NCBI GenBank assembly: GCA_964577115.1 | Contig: CAZNXJ010000023.1 | Location: 13,198 to 77,197, forward strand | DNA length: 64,000 nt | Reading direction: 5' to 3' | Source: CAZNXJ01 sp964577115 | GTDB lineage: Bacteria; Planctomycetota; Planctomycetia; Pirellulales; Pirellulaceae | Shown here: one piece after another, positions 26,858 to 35,528 of the stretch | Position numbering within the stretch: the first letter of the stretch is position 1 | Layout: every line of letters starts with the position of its first letter | Notes under the pieces: generated by a model | The model's database searches: none | Told to the model about the DNA's origin: nothing | What the model saw: only the letters and a program-made list of their open reading frames with translations | Position numbers and translations under genes: made by a program

Positions 26858-27189
26858 ACAGAACCGTTGCGCAACTTGCGGGAACGCGGTGAGAACCGAC
26901 CGGGAGCCGACTAAACGCTATGCGGAAACGATACCACATCGCGAACCACTCCGCCGAACCTCCCAATGTATCATCGGCCCTGGGAGTGGGGTCAATGCCC
27001 ATCGTGGCGAGCTTCAGGGCGCGACTTCGGCTTGACCTGACCCTGTAGACTGCCTTTCTGCGAAGAATGTTCGCGCCACCACCGCCGCACGCGCCGCTGC
27101 GCGCGACGACCGCCGGAACGGGGGCGAAGACGAGTCGCGCACGCAGCAGCGCGGGGCGGAAGTGGCTGCGCACCATCGGGGCAGGATGA
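26858..27189. other. Intergenic stretch, nothing seen
   Basis: 332 bases between the zinc-ribbon GTPase stop and the aminotransferase start (both minus). Only short basic shadow frames occur. The aminotransferase promoter should be here, but no convincing box pair was found. Confidence 0.4.
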
Positions 27190-28089
27190 CTATTTGAGGT
27201 GGCTCAGCAGCCAATCGAACGGTTCTACCGTGCCGCGCGGTTCAATCCGCAGCGGGATCGGGCGCCGGCCTGCGACATCGCGGAAGTAGGCTTCGCCACC
27301 GGAAATGGATGTGGCGAAGAACTGGTAGAGCCGCAGCCGCTCGCGGCAATGATGCCAGAGACCCGGTGCGTAGCGCCGAGCGAAGGCAAGCGGATCGTCG
27401 AAACAGGACTCGGCCTGGTCGGCCTTGGTAAACACGAGCGCAATCGGACGCCGCGACCAGCTGCGCTTGCGATCCGAATACATTTCGCAAAGGTAGCTGA
27501 CCGCCTTCAGACCAAAAAAGTCGGGCTGCCGATCTCCCTCGACGAGCCGCGAGGCGTCGAGCAGGATCATGGCCGCGGTGCTCCGGCCCAGCAAGGCACG
27601 CGTCATCGGGCTGGTCTGCGGATGCTCGATCTCGCTCGAAATCGTCTCGCCGGCGATATCCGGCAGAATCAGCTCCAGAGCGCGGCGCCGCCCTTTGGTG
27701 ATCCGGCAGTGCGTCCAGTTCCAGTGCGCCGCGTCGTCCGGAGTGCGCGGCGGGAAGAACCCGCGGGCCAGACTGGACACGGCGGTTTGCTGCATTGCGA
27801 TCGAAAAGGCGCCGCGGGCGAGCATCTGGATTTTGCCGCTTTGGCGAGCCAGCATGTCGGTGAGGACGCCGAGGTAGGCCGTCTTGCCCGCTTTGGCTGC
27901 GGCCATGACGGCCAGAACCTGCGGTTCGCATTTCAAACTGGACGCCTGATAGGTCAGCGCCATCGGCGCCTGGCAGTAGCGACAACGCTCGGTGTCGAAC
28001 GCATTGCCCTGTCCACAGACAAAGCAGGCGACTGGCACGGCGTATTGGGCGAGCCGGTAGGATTCGAGCGGCAACAGCATGTGGGTCAT
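27190..28089 (-). CDS. Zinc-ribbon small-GTPase-like protein
   Basis: 299 residues. Cys 22, 25, 36 and 39 (CFVCGQ...CRYCQA) form an N-terminal zinc ribbon. A GTPase-like domain follows: a degenerate P-loop ending AGKT (residues 67-70, the first Gly of GxxxxGKT replaced by Ala), a DxxG-type G3 motif in LPDIAGE (144-148) and a TKxD G4 motif in FTKAD (220-224). This layout resembles the TRAFAC-type GTPases of bacterial conflict systems, such as the DO-GTPase families, but exact membership is inference. There is no signal peptide. Its ATG overlaps the stop of the SUMF1 gene in an ATGA junction, so the two are translationally coupled. Last gene of the cassette. Confidence 0.75.
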   Translation of the reverse strand: MTHMLLPLESYRLAQYAVPVACFVCGQGNAFDTERCRYCQAPMALTYQASSLKCEPQVLAVMAAAKAGKTAYLGVLTDMLARQSGKIQMLARGAFSIAMQQTAVSSLARGFFPPRTPDDAAHWNWTHCRITKGRRRALELILPDIAGETISSEIEHPQTSPMTRALLGRSTAAMILLDASRLVEGDRQPDFFGLKAVSYLCEMYSDRKRSWSRRPIALVFTKADQAESCFDDPLAFARRYAPGLWHHCRERLRLYQFFATSISGGEAYFRDVAGRRPIPLRIEPRGTVEPFDWLLSHLK

Positions 28090-29162
28090 GTCGCGGAACT
28101 CTCCGAACGGTGCGGAAGGGACAGCACATCACAGCCGCTCAGCGCACAGCGAAAGCCAACATTGCGACGCCGGGCTAGCAGCGTGTCGCCGCTCTGAAAT
28201 TGCCACGAGGCCTGATGCGGAAAATAGGTGTCGAACGCACCGCCGCGGAGCGCCTTCATCGGCATATCCGCTTCCGGGCGGCCGCCAACATCCCAGGCCC
28301 CATAATCGGTACTGGTCCATTCCCAGACATTCCCGATCAATTGATGCACGCCTTGCGGCGAAACTCCTGAAGGATATTCGTGGATCGGCACGGTGGTGCC
28401 GATGTTCGCTTCCCACAGGTTGGCGTGTGTCGCATCAAACGAATCACCCCAGGGGAACTTGCGCTGGCAGAGCCGCCCGTCGCTGGTTGGGACCGGTGCC
28501 GCGGCTGCGCGCACCCACTCCGGGTCCGATGGCAACCGCTTGCCGACCCAACAGGCATAGGCCGAGGCTTCGTACCAACTGATTCCTACGACGGGATGAT
28601 GGTCGAATCCGTCGAGATAGCGGCCATGCCGCCAGTAGCGCGGGCCCGGTTCGCCCGTCGCGTCACGGAACTCGGCGATGGCTCCGCGGATCGACGGATC
28701 CCAGAAATTCGGCTGCTTGTAGCCTCCGTTCTTTACAAACTCGAGAAACTGGCGGTTGGTGACCGGATAGCGATCGAGCCAATAGGCCTCGACTTCGATG
28801 ACCTGCTCGGCGACCGCTTCGCGGTCGTCCATGGGTTCGGCACGCCAATTGCGCCCTTCGACTCGCACGGGACCGGCGGGGATGGGAATCATCGCGGCGG
28901 TGAGCAACGAGTCGGCGGTACGCAACTGCCGTTCGCCGAGCGTCCGCGCGATCTGCGGCCGCATGAGAAACGCGTAGCGGCCCTGATCGAGCATCTGGCT
29001 AACGACGTCGCTTGACTCCCCCGCCGCAGCATCGGTGCCCGCCGGCTCCGGCTCACCCTTGCTCTGTGCCTCGCCGGCCACGCCCCAGGACCGCCACAGG
29101 CGCACCAGTGGCTCACACAGCCAGGCGGTCGGCGTACCTACTTTGCCCCCGTTGACGCTCAT
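28086..29162 (-). CDS. SUMF1/EgtB-fold domain protein without formylglycine-generating cysteines
   Basis: 358 residues. After about 90 variable residues comes a SUMF1 (FGE-sulfatase) domain: MIPIPAGPVRVEG, YWLDRYPVTNRQFLEFVKNGGY, HPVVGISWYEASAYACWVGKRLPSDPEWVRAA, IGNVWEWTSTDYG, LRGGAFDT and finally RRNVGFRCAL. The region that holds the two catalytic Cys of true formylglycine-generating enzyme (CYRYRC in the human protein) reads FPHQAS here. Only the Cys of GFRCA, which is not catalytic, is kept. It is therefore probably a binding domain or a different oxidoreductase, not the sulfatase maturase. It starts 53 nt after the coiled-coil gene and is coupled to the GTPase gene. Confidence 0.85.
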   Translation of the reverse strand: MSVNGGKVGTPTAWLCEPLVRLWRSWGVAGEAQSKGEPEPAGTDAAAGESSDVVSQMLDQGRYAFLMRPQIARTLGERQLRTADSLLTAAMIPIPAGPVRVEGRNWRAEPMDDREAVAEQVIEVEAYWLDRYPVTNRQFLEFVKNGGYKQPNFWDPSIRGAIAEFRDATGEPGPRYWRHGRYLDGFDHHPVVGISWYEASAYACWVGKRLPSDPEWVRAAAAPVPTSDGRLCQRKFPWGDSFDATHANLWEANIGTTVPIHEYPSGVSPQGVHQLIGNVWEWTSTDYGAWDVGGRPEADMPMKALRGGAFDTYFPHQASWQFQSGDTLLARRRNVGFRCALSGCDVLSLPHRSESSAT

Positions 29163-29215
29163 CGCAATCCTCGGTTCATAATCACGACAAAACCACGAGC
29201 CCCCACATGGGGCCC

Positions 29216-29575
29216 TTAGAACGGACGCCGCCGCTCGTCGCGAAGAGTTAACAGCTCGGAAAAGATCTCGGCCAATTGCTGCTGCCGTTCTTCGATGCGC
29301 GCCATGGCCTGTTGCAAGCCGTCATTGCGCGCGGCGAGCTGTTGCTGCTGTTGCTCGGCGAGCTTGCGTAGTTGATCGTGCTGCTGCGTGCGCAACGTCA
29401 ACTCAGAGCGTATCTGGTCCATCTCGTCCCAGATGCGGTCGAAGATCTCGTACAACTGCGTACATTCGGTACGCATGTCGGCGAGCTCCCGGCCCCAGGC
29501 GTCCCAGGGGGGAGCCGTGTCGGCGGGGGGAGCGGCGGCCGGTTTTGCCGGCAGAGGTGTTTTTGGGGCAGGCAT
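29216..29575 (-). CDS. Coiled-coil protein of unknown function
   Basis: 119 residues. A Pro/Ala-rich start (MPAPKTPLPAKPAAAPPADTA in outline) is followed from about residue 27 to the end by a long amphipathic helix rich in Gln, Glu and Leu (RTECTQLYEIFDRIWDEMDQI, LRKLAEQQQQQLAARND, IEERQQQLAEIFSELL), a likely dimeric coiled coil. The frame begins at 29650, but the first 25 residues look non-coding and ATG 29575 is preferred. It lies between the membrane protein and the SUMF1 gene, all on the minus strand, and may serve as a spacer or adaptor. Confidence 0.65.
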   Translation of the reverse strand: MPAPKTPLPAKPAAAPPADTAPPWDAWGRELADMRTECTQLYEIFDRIWDEMDQIRSELTLRTQQHDQLRKLAEQQQQQLAARNDGLQQAMARIEERQQQLAEIFSELLTLRDERRRPF

Positions 29576-29755
29576 GCGGCGGTACCCGGTCGAAAAATGA
29601 CATGCACGGCTCGGGAACTCGACGTTCCACGCCGCGCGGCAGCGGACCATCTCAAACCTATGTCACGTTCGCCCCGTCGGCAAATTGACCTGCGGGCCCA
29701 AGTGCGGAACGGTTCCTAACACCGGTGGGGTGGGCACGCTGCGTCCGGCGAATGC

Positions 29756-30127
29756 TTAAGCGAGCAGGCTGAGGACGAGAAGGACGACGAGCGGCGTGAG
29801 GCTAATCACGACCGCTCCGATCGTGACCGGCAGCGGGGGCCGGCGCTTTCGGAGGCGATAGACGACCGGCGTCAGGGCCAGGCAGACCAGGCCGGTCAGG
29901 ACCGCGCATAGCAGGAACCAGCCGGGCAATATGCTCGCCGCCTGCGAAAGCTCTTGAGGTTCGGTGCCCCACGCGGCGATGCGTGCGGCAAGTGCTACGA
30001 GCTGGCTGGCGAGCGTCGCCACGGCCGCCAGCATCCAGGCGACCGTCGCCGCCTCGGCCGACCGCTCTTCGACGGCGGCCGGCGGGCGTTTCTGCGGAGC
30101 CGCATGTTTTGTCCGGCGACGCGCCAT
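29756..30127 (-). CDS. Small integral membrane protein
   Basis: 123 residues: a basic N-terminal tail (MARRRTKHAAPQKRPP), then three hydrophobic helices (VAWMLAAVATLASQLVALAA; ILPGWFLLCAVLTGLVCLAL; LPVTIGAVVISLTPLVVLLVL). No family is recognised. It starts 54 nt after the asnS stop on the same strand and opens the run of four genes that ends with the GTPase, although 180 nt separate it from the coiled-coil gene. It may anchor that system to the membrane, as an inference from order only. Confidence 0.6.
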   Translation of the reverse strand: MARRRTKHAAPQKRPPAAVEERSAEAATVAWMLAAVATLASQLVALAARIAAWGTEPQELSQAASILPGWFLLCAVLTGLVCLALTPVVYRLRKRRPPLPVTIGAVVISLTPLVVLLVLSLLA

Positions 30128-30181
30128 GGCGCTTTCTAGTGGAAGAAAGGGGATGCACGCCCGTGGTAACGCGTGCCGGTC

Positions 30182-31573
30182 TTAGAACTCGGCGGACCCC
30201 GGCGTCCGCGGAAACGGTATCACATCGCGGATGTTGGCCATCCCGGTCAGCAGCAACAAGACCCGCTCGAGCCCCAGCCCGAAGCCGGAATGGGGCACGG
30301 TTCCGAAACGCCGCAAATCGAGATACCACCAGTAGTCCTGCGGGTCGAGGTGCATCTCGCGCATGCGCTGTTCGAGTACGTCGAGCCGCTCCTCGCGCTG
30401 ACTTCCGCCGATGATTTCACCGACCTTCGGGACGAGCACATCCATGGCTCGCACCGTCCGGTCGTCATTGTTGACACGCATGTAGAACGGTTTGATTGTG
30501 CGAGGATAGTCGTACAGGACGATCGGCCCGGCGAAGTGTTTTTCGGTGAGAAAGCGTTCGTGTTCCGATTGGAGGTCTGCGCCCCACGTCACTGGAAACT
30601 CGAACTTCTCGCCGCTCTTCTCGAGGATCTCGACGGCCTCGGTATAAGGCACTCGCTGGAAAGGCGTGTTCAGGATGTGTTCCAGCGTGGCGAGCAACGA
30701 GTCGTCGATGTGCGTGTTGAAGAACTCCATGTCCTCGGCGCGCTCGGTCAGCACATCACGGATGATGCGCTTTAAAAACCGCTCGGCCAGTTCCATGTTG
30801 TCGTCGAGCTCATAGAATGCCATCTCCGGCTCGACCATCCAGAACTCGGCCAGATGCCGCGAGGTGTTCGAGTTTTCCGCGCGAAACGTCGGGCCAAACG
30901 TGTAGACCTTGCCGAGCGCCGTGGCAAAGATTTCCGCTTCCAGCTGACCGCTGACCGTCAGGTAGGCGGGGCGTTCGAAGAAGTCGAGCGAGTAATCGAC
31001 GGCGCCGTCGCGTTTCGGAACGTTGGCCAGGTCGAGCGTCGTGACACGAAACAGAGCGCCTGCGCCCTCGCAATCGCTGCCCGTGATGATTGGTGTGTGA
31101 ATGTAGAGGAAACCCTCTTCCTGGAAGAAATTGTGGATCGAGCGGCAGACGACGTTGCGCACGCGAGCGATTGCGCCGAACGTGTTTGTGCGGGGGCGCA
31201 AATGGGCCCATTCGCGGAGCTTCTCGAACGAATGACGCTTCTTCTGGAGCGGGTACTCCTCGGGATCGGCCCAGCCGTAAACGGTGACGCGCCGCGCGTG
31301 CAGCTCGGTTTGCTGCCCTTTGCCCGTGGACTCTTTGATCTCGCCTTCGACCGCAACGCTGGCACCGGCGCCGAGGCGTTTGATTTCGCTTTCGTAGTTC
31401 TCCAGCGACGCATCGGCAATGATCTGGAGGTTAGCCAGCGACGTGCCGTCATTGAGCTCGATAAAGCTGAAGCCGCCTTTCGAATCGCGGCGAGTGCGCA
31501 CCCAGCCCGCGACGCGCACTTCGCGTCCGATCGATTTCGCCTGACGCGCATCGGCGACCGTGACCTTGTCCAT
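30182..31573 (-). CDS. asnS: Asparaginyl-tRNA synthetase
   Basis: 463 residues, the normal AsnRS length. The N-terminal OB-fold anticodon domain is VRVAGWVRTRRDSKGGFSFIELNDG in outline. The class II catalytic core has motif 2 (TFRAENSNTSRHLAEFWMVE) and motif 3 (GFGLGLERVLLLLTG). The start MDKVTVADARQ at 31573 follows AAGGAT 6 nt upstream; the longer frame to 31690 overlaps the trxB end and is rejected. It follows trxB after 62 nt. Its presence suggests direct charging of tRNA-Asn rather than only the amidotransferase route. Confidence 0.95.
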   Translation of the reverse strand: MDKVTVADARQAKSIGREVRVAGWVRTRRDSKGGFSFIELNDGTSLANLQIIADASLENYESEIKRLGAGASVAVEGEIKESTGKGQQTELHARRVTVYGWADPEEYPLQKKRHSFEKLREWAHLRPRTNTFGAIARVRNVVCRSIHNFFQEEGFLYIHTPIITGSDCEGAGALFRVTTLDLANVPKRDGAVDYSLDFFERPAYLTVSGQLEAEIFATALGKVYTFGPTFRAENSNTSRHLAEFWMVEPEMAFYELDDNMELAERFLKRIIRDVLTERAEDMEFFNTHIDDSLLATLEHILNTPFQRVPYTEAVEILEKSGEKFEFPVTWGADLQSEHERFLTEKHFAGPIVLYDYPRTIKPFYMRVNNDDRTVRAMDVLVPKVGEIIGGSQREERLDVLEQRMREMHLDPQDYWWYLDLRRFGTVPHSGFGLGLERVLLLLTGMANIRDVIPFPRTPGSAEF

Positions 31574-31635
31574 GTGGCATCCTTTGCAGCGAGCCGGAAG
31601 TGTGCTGGCCGAGCGACGACGCCCGCGACGCGCGG

Positions 31636-32694
31636 CTACTCGATATTGTTCGCCGCCAACCAGCGCTCGGCATCCAATGCGGCCATGCACCCGGTGCCGG
31701 CGGACGTGATAGCCTGGCGGTAGTAATCATCCGCCACATCGCCCGCGGCGAAGACGCCTTCGACGCTGGTGTACGTGCGGAAGGGAGTCGTCCAGCGGAT
31801 ATAACCCTTCTCGTTCAGGTCCAATTTGCCGCGCAGGAACTGGGTGTTCGGCGTATGGCCGATCGCCAGGAACATGCCGGCGGCCGGCAGATCTCGCTTT
31901 TCTCCCGTTTCGACGTGCTTGACGATGACACCCGTTACCCCTTGTTTGTCCTCGCCATACACCTCGTCGACGACATGGTTCCAGACCATCTCGATCTTCG
32001 GGTTATTCAGCGCACGATCCTGCATGATCTTCGACGCGCGGAGTTCGCCGCGCCGGTGGACCATGTAGACTTTCGACGCGTATTTCGTGAGGTACGTTGC
32101 TTCTTCGACCGCCGAATCGCCGCCTCCGACAACGACGAGCGGCTTGTTGCGAAAGCGAGGCAGCGCGCCGTCACACACGGCACAGGCACTCACGCCGCGG
32201 TTCTTATAGGCTTCTTCCGTCGGCAACCCCAGATAGTTTGCGCGCGCTCCGGTGGCGATGATGATCGTGTGCGTTTCGACGACCCGATCCTCCTCCGACG
32301 AACGGACGCGGAACGGCCGTGTTTCCAGATCGACGTCCACCACGTCGTCGGTAATGATCCTCGCCCCGAAATTCAGCGCCTGCTGGCGCATCAGGTGCAT
32401 CAGTTCCGGGCCGGTGACGGAATGTTTTTCCTCATCGAGCGGTTCGAGCATCGACAGGTAATTGGGGTCGAGGGCCGAGCGCAAGAACTCGGCCAGTTTG
32501 CCTGCCGGAAAACCTGCATAGTTTTCGACTTCCGTCGTCAGGTTCAACTGACCTAATGGCAGCGTACCCGCAAGCCGATTTGCTTCGGTGACCGCTCCCT
32601 CGAAGACCAGCGGCTCCAGATTGGCCCGCGCCGCGTAAATGGCCGCCGACCACCCGGCGGGACCACTGCCGATGATTACCACACGTTCCGCCAC
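31636..32694 (-). CDS. trxB: Thioredoxin reductase
   Basis: 352 residues. FAD-binding GSGPAG is at residues 9-14, the redox pair CAVC at 171-174, NADPH-binding VVGGGDSAVEEA follows, and the C-terminal FAD motif EGVFAAGDVADDYYRQAITSAG closes the protein. It reduces thioredoxin with NADPH. The unusual length against the common 310-320 residues comes from insertions in the first FAD-binding half (for example AVTEANRLAGTLPLGQL and YLSMLEPLDEEKH). First gene of a minus-strand run leading into asnS. Confidence 0.94.
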   Translation of the reverse strand: MAERVVIIGSGPAGWSAAIYAARANLEPLVFEGAVTEANRLAGTLPLGQLNLTTEVENYAGFPAGKLAEFLRSALDPNYLSMLEPLDEEKHSVTGPELMHLMRQQALNFGARIITDDVVDVDLETRPFRVRSSEEDRVVETHTIIIATGARANYLGLPTEEAYKNRGVSACAVCDGALPRFRNKPLVVVGGGDSAVEEATYLTKYASKVYMVHRRGELRASKIMQDRALNNPKIEMVWNHVVDEVYGEDKQGVTGVIVKHVETGEKRDLPAAGMFLAIGHTPNTQFLRGKLDLNEKGYIRWTTPFRTYTSVEGVFAAGDVADDYYRQAITSAGTGCMAALDAERWLAANNIE

Positions 32695-32742
32695 GTTTTA
32701 AATTCCTCGCGATCGAAGGTTTTATCGCTCTCTACTGCCAGG

Positions 32743-32770
32743 ATTATAGGCCCGTAGCCTCGTAATCCAA
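32743..32770 (-). promoter_or_regulatory. Putative promoter of trxB
   Basis: On the minus strand a perfect TATAAT (-10, 32748-32743) lies 16 nt after TTGGAT (weak -35, 32770-32765). Transcription would start near 32736, giving a leader of about 42 nt before the trxB ATG. Confidence 0.5.
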
Positions 32771-32948
32771 CGGGACTAGGATCCGCCGCGAAGGCCGAGC
32801 GGGCAGCGTTGCGAAATGGAGCCGGGCCAAGCATTGCGGCGCACGTCCCAGATCCAGTGGTAGTGAGCCGAAGGGGGACAGGCGCCCCAGAACCGGCGCG
32901 GGCGCCTCGGTCAGCCTTGCCGCCGGATCGCCCGTGGCCCACCGCGGA

Positions 32949-33977
32949 TCACGCTTTTTCGTCGATCTTTTCGATGACCTGAAACGCCGCACGACCTTTC
33001 AAGGCCCCGGGCGCCGCATGAAACTTAGGGACGCCTTCAACGGCGACGATCAGCGGACTGCGGATGTCTTTGTCCGTAGTGATGATGTCCCCCACGCGTA
33101 GCTCGATTAAATCGCCCGCCGTAATCTTCGTTTCCGCCAGTTCGACGATGACCTCCAATTTGGCTTCGCTGAGACGCCGGCCAATCTTCTCCATCGTCTC
33201 GGGCGACTTCCCGGCTCGCGAGTAGCCGATCCAACTGTTCGCAGTCAGCTTGTTGCCGATGCGTTCGATTGAGTTGAACGGAATGCAGAGGTTCATCATT
33301 CCGCGTACGCCACCGATCGCGACTTCGAAGCTGATTAGCACGACGACTTCGCTCGGGGGCACGATCTGAACAAGCTGCGGATTGCTCTCGACACGTTCGA
33401 CGCTCAGCGTGAGTGGCAGCACGTTGTCCCACGCCGTTTTCAGCTCGGCCAAAAACCTTTCCGTGATACGCGAAATCAGCCGCAGTTCGAGGTCGGTCAG
33501 CGGCCGGCGCGATACAGGTTCGGCATCTTTGCCACCGCCGAGCAATCGGTCGATAATCGGATACAGGACCGACGGGTTAATGTCGAGAATCAAGTGGCCT
33601 TCGAGCGGATCGGCCTTCAGCAGGTTGAAACAGGTCGGGTTTTCGAGGCTGAAGACGAATTCGCTGTACGTCAGCTGATCGACACTGGTCAGCTTGACCT
33701 CGACGATCGTGCGCAACAGAGCGGACAGCGTAGCCCCGAAATTGCGTGCAAAGCCTTCATGCAGGCTTTGCAGCGCCCGCATCTGTTCCTGGCCGACGCG
33801 TTCCGGACGCTTGAAGTCGTAGGGGTTCACGCGCGGTTTAGGACGCGCGACGACCGGACGCAGCGGTCCGCTGGGCCCGGGAACAACCGGACCGGACACC
33901 GGAACCCGCTCGTGTTGGTTCTCGATGGCATGCAGCAGGCTCTCGACCTCGTCTTGGCTCAGCACGTCATCGCCCAT
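32949..33977 (-). CDS. fliM: Flagellar motor switch protein FliM
   Basis: 342 residues. The N-terminal CheY-binding segment (DDVLSQDEVESLLHAIE) is present. The middle domain follows (YDFKRPERVGQEQMRALQSLHEGFARNFGATLSALL in outline), and the C-terminal SpoA domain ends the protein (LVELAETKITAGDLIELRVGDIITTDKDI in outline). FliM forms part of the switch complex under the flagellar C-ring. The TTG at 33983 is possible, but ATG 33977 with AAGGAT upstream is better. No other flagellar gene is in the window; it is 54 nt downstream of proA. Confidence 0.94.
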   Translation of the reverse strand: MGDDVLSQDEVESLLHAIENQHERVPVSGPVVPGPSGPLRPVVARPKPRVNPYDFKRPERVGQEQMRALQSLHEGFARNFGATLSALLRTIVEVKLTSVDQLTYSEFVFSLENPTCFNLLKADPLEGHLILDINPSVLYPIIDRLLGGGKDAEPVSRRPLTDLELRLISRITERFLAELKTAWDNVLPLTLSVERVESNPQLVQIVPPSEVVVLISFEVAIGGVRGMMNLCIPFNSIERIGNKLTANSWIGYSRAGKSPETMEKIGRRLSEAKLEVIVELAETKITAGDLIELRVGDIITTDKDIRSPLIVAVEGVPKFHAAPGALKGRAAFQVIEKIDEKA

Positions 33978-34031
33978 CGTCAATCCTTTGACTTGTGATA
34001 CCGCTCCTTCGCTGCCGCCGGCGGGTGTCGC

Positions 34032-35303
34032 CTAGCGGACGTGCCCGTCGCCGTACACGACGTACTTGTAGCTTGTCAGCTCGCGCAGACCGCACGGGCC
34101 GCGCGCGTGGAACTTGTCGGTGCTGATCCCGATTTCGGCCCCCAAACCGAACTCGCCCCCGTCGTTGAACCGCGTGCTCGCGTTCACCATCACGGCGGAG
34201 CTGTCCACGGCGCTGGTGAACCGCCGAGCCGCCGGGAGACTCTCGGTCACGATCGCATCGGTATGATGCGAGCCGTACTGATTGATGTGCCGGATCGCTT
34301 CCTCTAGGTCCGCCACGACTTTGACGGCGATCGTTGGTCCCAGGTATTCGGCATACCAGTCTTCCTCGGTCGCCGGCTGGGTGGTAGGTACGAGGCGGCG
34401 TGTGGCATCGTCGCCGCGCAGCTCGACTGAATGCGCGGCGAGCTGTTCGGCAATCCGCGGCAAGAACTGTTCGGCGATCGCTTCATGAACCAGCAGCGAC
34501 TCGGCTGCGTTGCAAACGCCCATCCGCTGGCATTTCGCGTTGATCGTGATCCGCTCGGCGACATCCAAGTTCGCCGCGGCATCCACGTACACGTGGCAAT
34601 TGCCCGTGTAGTGCTTGATGACGGGCATACGCGCCTCGGCCACCACACGCCGAATCAGCCCTTCGCCCCCGCGCGGGATGGCGACATCGATGAACTCGTC
34701 GAGCGACAGGAAGTGGCCGACGGCTTCACGGTCGGTGGTGCTGACGAGCTGCACGGCGGCTTCGGGAATGTTTGTTGCGCGAGCTACCTCGGTCAGGATG
34801 TCAATGATGGCGCGGCTGGAGTGAAGGGCTTCCTTCCCGCCTCGGAGGATGACCGCATTGCCGCTCTTTAAACAAATCGCCGCCGCATCGGCTGTCACGT
34901 TGGGGCGCGATTCGTAAATGAAAAAGACGACGCCGAGTGGTACGCGAATCTTGGAGATCTCCAGACCATTGGGCCGCACCGAGGCTTCGATCACCTCACC
35001 CACCGGATCCGGCAGGGCAGCAACCTGCTCGAGGCCCTGAGCAATGGCATCGATGCGCGCGTCGTCGAGCCGCAGGCGGTCGATCTGGGCCGGCGAAAGC
35101 CCGTAGTCCGGCGCCGCCGCGATATCTTGCGCGTTGGCTTCGAGGATGCGTGCCCGCTGGTCGCGCAACGCCCGCGCGGACTTGATCAACCATGCGTTTT
35201 TCACACCGCCTGGCATCGTGGCCAATTGCCGCGAGGCGTCGCGCGCCCGTTCGGCGACTTGCCGACAATAGGTTGCCAGATCGTGTTGCTGAGCAATCGC
35301 CAT
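34032..35303 (-). CDS. proA: Gamma-glutamyl phosphate reductase
   Basis: 423 residues. Aldehyde-dehydrogenase-fold enzyme of proline synthesis, reducing glutamyl-5-phosphate with NADPH. Motifs: PLGVVFFIYESRPNVTADAAAICLKSGNA in outline, the catalytic Cys in QRMGVCNAAESLL (about residue 264), and the C-terminal FGLGAEIGISTDKFHARGPCGL in outline. The start MAIAQQHDLATYCRQVAERAR fits the family. proB is not nearby. It is followed by fliM at 54 nt and preceded by folP at 225 nt. Confidence 0.95.
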   Translation of the reverse strand: MAIAQQHDLATYCRQVAERARDASRQLATMPGGVKNAWLIKSARALRDQRARILEANAQDIAAAPDYGLSPAQIDRLRLDDARIDAIAQGLEQVAALPDPVGEVIEASVRPNGLEISKIRVPLGVVFFIYESRPNVTADAAAICLKSGNAVILRGGKEALHSSRAIIDILTEVARATNIPEAAVQLVSTTDREAVGHFLSLDEFIDVAIPRGGEGLIRRVVAEARMPVIKHYTGNCHVYVDAAANLDVAERITINAKCQRMGVCNAAESLLVHEAIAEQFLPRIAEQLAAHSVELRGDDATRRLVPTTQPATEEDWYAEYLGPTIAVKVVADLEEAIRHINQYGSHHTDAIVTESLPAARRFTSAVDSSAVMVNASTRFNDGGEFGLGAEIGISTDKFHARGPCGLRELTSYKYVVYGDGHVR

Positions 35304-35528
35304 GAAGCCAACTCTCCGCGTCGTACTGCCGAAACTACGGTCAATTCGGAATATTTCAGGATAGCCGTCCTCGGCGAGTACAGCCAGCCGAACCTACGAG
35401 TGGCGGGCGAAGATTACCGGCATCCCGGCAAAGGGGTCAAGATCGGCAAAAACGAGCGGCCCAACGAGGGGCTGGCGGCGTGCTGCCCGGCGCGAACAGG
35501 GCGATTCGCCGGAGCCAGCCGGCCGAGG

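Noticed and set aside
24914..26914. 666-codon plus-strand frame across carA and the aminotransferase
   Set aside because: It lies antisense to two complete conserved genes and crosses their intergenic hairpins.
27030..27060. TTGACC...TAGACT pair on the plus strand
   Set aside because: The spacing is only 8 nt, far from the 16-18 nt needed, and no plus-strand gene follows.
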